In this document: one piece after another, positions 7,815-8,011 of the stretch
How the letters are laid out: every line of letters begins with the position of its first letter
Position numbering within the stretch: position 1 is the stretch's first letter
Origin: an uncultured Synergistales bacterium
Lineage (GTDB): Bacteria > Synergistota > Synergistia > Synergistales > Aminobacteriaceae
DNA: 8,011 nucleotides
Reading direction: 5' to 3'
Assembly (NCBI GenBank): GCA_937957815.1
Contig: CALFXN010000455.1
Coordinates: forward strand, 1 to 8,011
The notes under the pieces: generated by a model
Database searches by the model: none
Told to the model about the DNA's origin: nothing
What the model saw: only the letters and a program-made list of their open reading frames with translations
Translations under genes and position numbers: made by a program

Positions 7815-7965
7815 ATGGAACTCAGGGATTTCAATACCTTTCAGCTCGACGCCATCCGGGAGGTCGGGAACATCGGTGCGGGAAATGCCGCGACCGCACT
7901 TTCGAAACTGCTCGATCGTGCCGTCGATATGGATGTCCCAAGGGCCGAGCTGGTGTCCATCTACG
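7815..7965 (+). CDS. cheC: CheY-P phosphatase CheC, N-terminal fragment cut off by adapter
   Basis: CheC belongs to the CheC/CheX/FliY phosphatases, which dephosphorylate CheY-P. In Bacillus it also partners with the receptor deamidase CheD. Only the first 50 codons plus one base are genuine. They contain the family motif NIGAGNAATALSKL (residues 19-32) and fit the active-site pattern D/S-x3-E-x2-N-x22-P exactly: D12, E16, N19 and P42. This is the first of the two active sites normally found in CheC. A full-length protein has about 200 residues, so the second site and about three quarters of the protein are missing. From 7966 the frame runs into sequencing adapter and meets a TGA at 7986-7988, giving an apparent 57-residue protein. 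That stop and the last residues (IGRAHV) are artefacts. The gene itself is not shown to be broken. Confidence 0.9.
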
Positions 7966-8011
7966 AGATCGGAAGAGCACACGTCTGAACTCCAGTCACG
8001 TGGCCTTATCT
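7966..8011 (+). other. Illumina TruSeq index adapter (non-biological contig end)
   Basis: From 7966 the sequence begins AGATCGGAAGAGC and continues for 34 bases identical, from memory, to the standard TruSeq index-adapter sequence (ending CCAGTCAC at 7992-7999). A six-base index, GTGGCC (8000-8005), follows. I recall this as TruSeq index 20, whose oligo has TT and then ATCTCGTATGCC after the index; the window shows TT at 8006-8007 and ATCT at 8008-8011. The first A could also be genomic or the ligation A-tail. This stretch is library-preparation DNA and should be trimmed before annotation. Confidence 0.98.

Overview
The window lies inside a flagellar/chemotaxis operon. Every gene is on the + strand in the order flhA (5'-truncated), flhF, flhG, a PilZ/YcgR-type gene, cheB, cheA, cheC (3'-truncated). 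The genes abut, overlap by a few bases, or are separated by at most 29 nt. I see no promoter, terminator, RNA gene, mobile element, repeat array or CRISPR. No stretch over 300 bases lacks a gene.

Layout: 2-1696 is FlhA from within its family signature to its C-terminus. 1697-3905 holds the FlhF GTPase and its ParA/MinD-type partner FlhG, which together set flagellar position and number. 3910-4575 is a probable c-di-GMP-binding PilZ protein. 4598-7791 holds the CheB methylesterase and the CheA histidine kinase. 7815-7965 is the first 50 codons of cheC, a CheY-P phosphatase. From 7966 to the end the sequence is not biological: it matches the Illumina TruSeq index adapter, including what looks like a six-base index, so the contig ends in untrimmed adapter.

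Organism: the order flhA-flhF-flhG-cheB-cheA-cheC resembles the fla/che operon of Bacillus and other Bacillota-type lineages, with two differences. A PilZ gene is inserted after flhG, and no cheW lies between cheA and cheC. CheC is typical of Bacillota, Thermotogota, Synergistota and archaea, and is absent from the enteric system. The DNA is GC-rich (around 60% by eye) and favours codons such as TCG, GTC, GAC and CTC. I infer a motile GC-rich bacterium of a Bacillota- or Synergistota-like group, with low confidence at phylum level.

How the genes work together: FlhA is the export gate of the flagellar type III apparatus. FlhF and FlhG place and count flagella. The PilZ protein probably links c-di-GMP to motor output. 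CheA phosphorylates CheY and CheB, CheB demethylates receptors, and CheC removes phosphate from CheY-P. I found no previously undescribed system. The most important observation is the sequencing adapter at the 3' end and the chimeric reading frames it creates.
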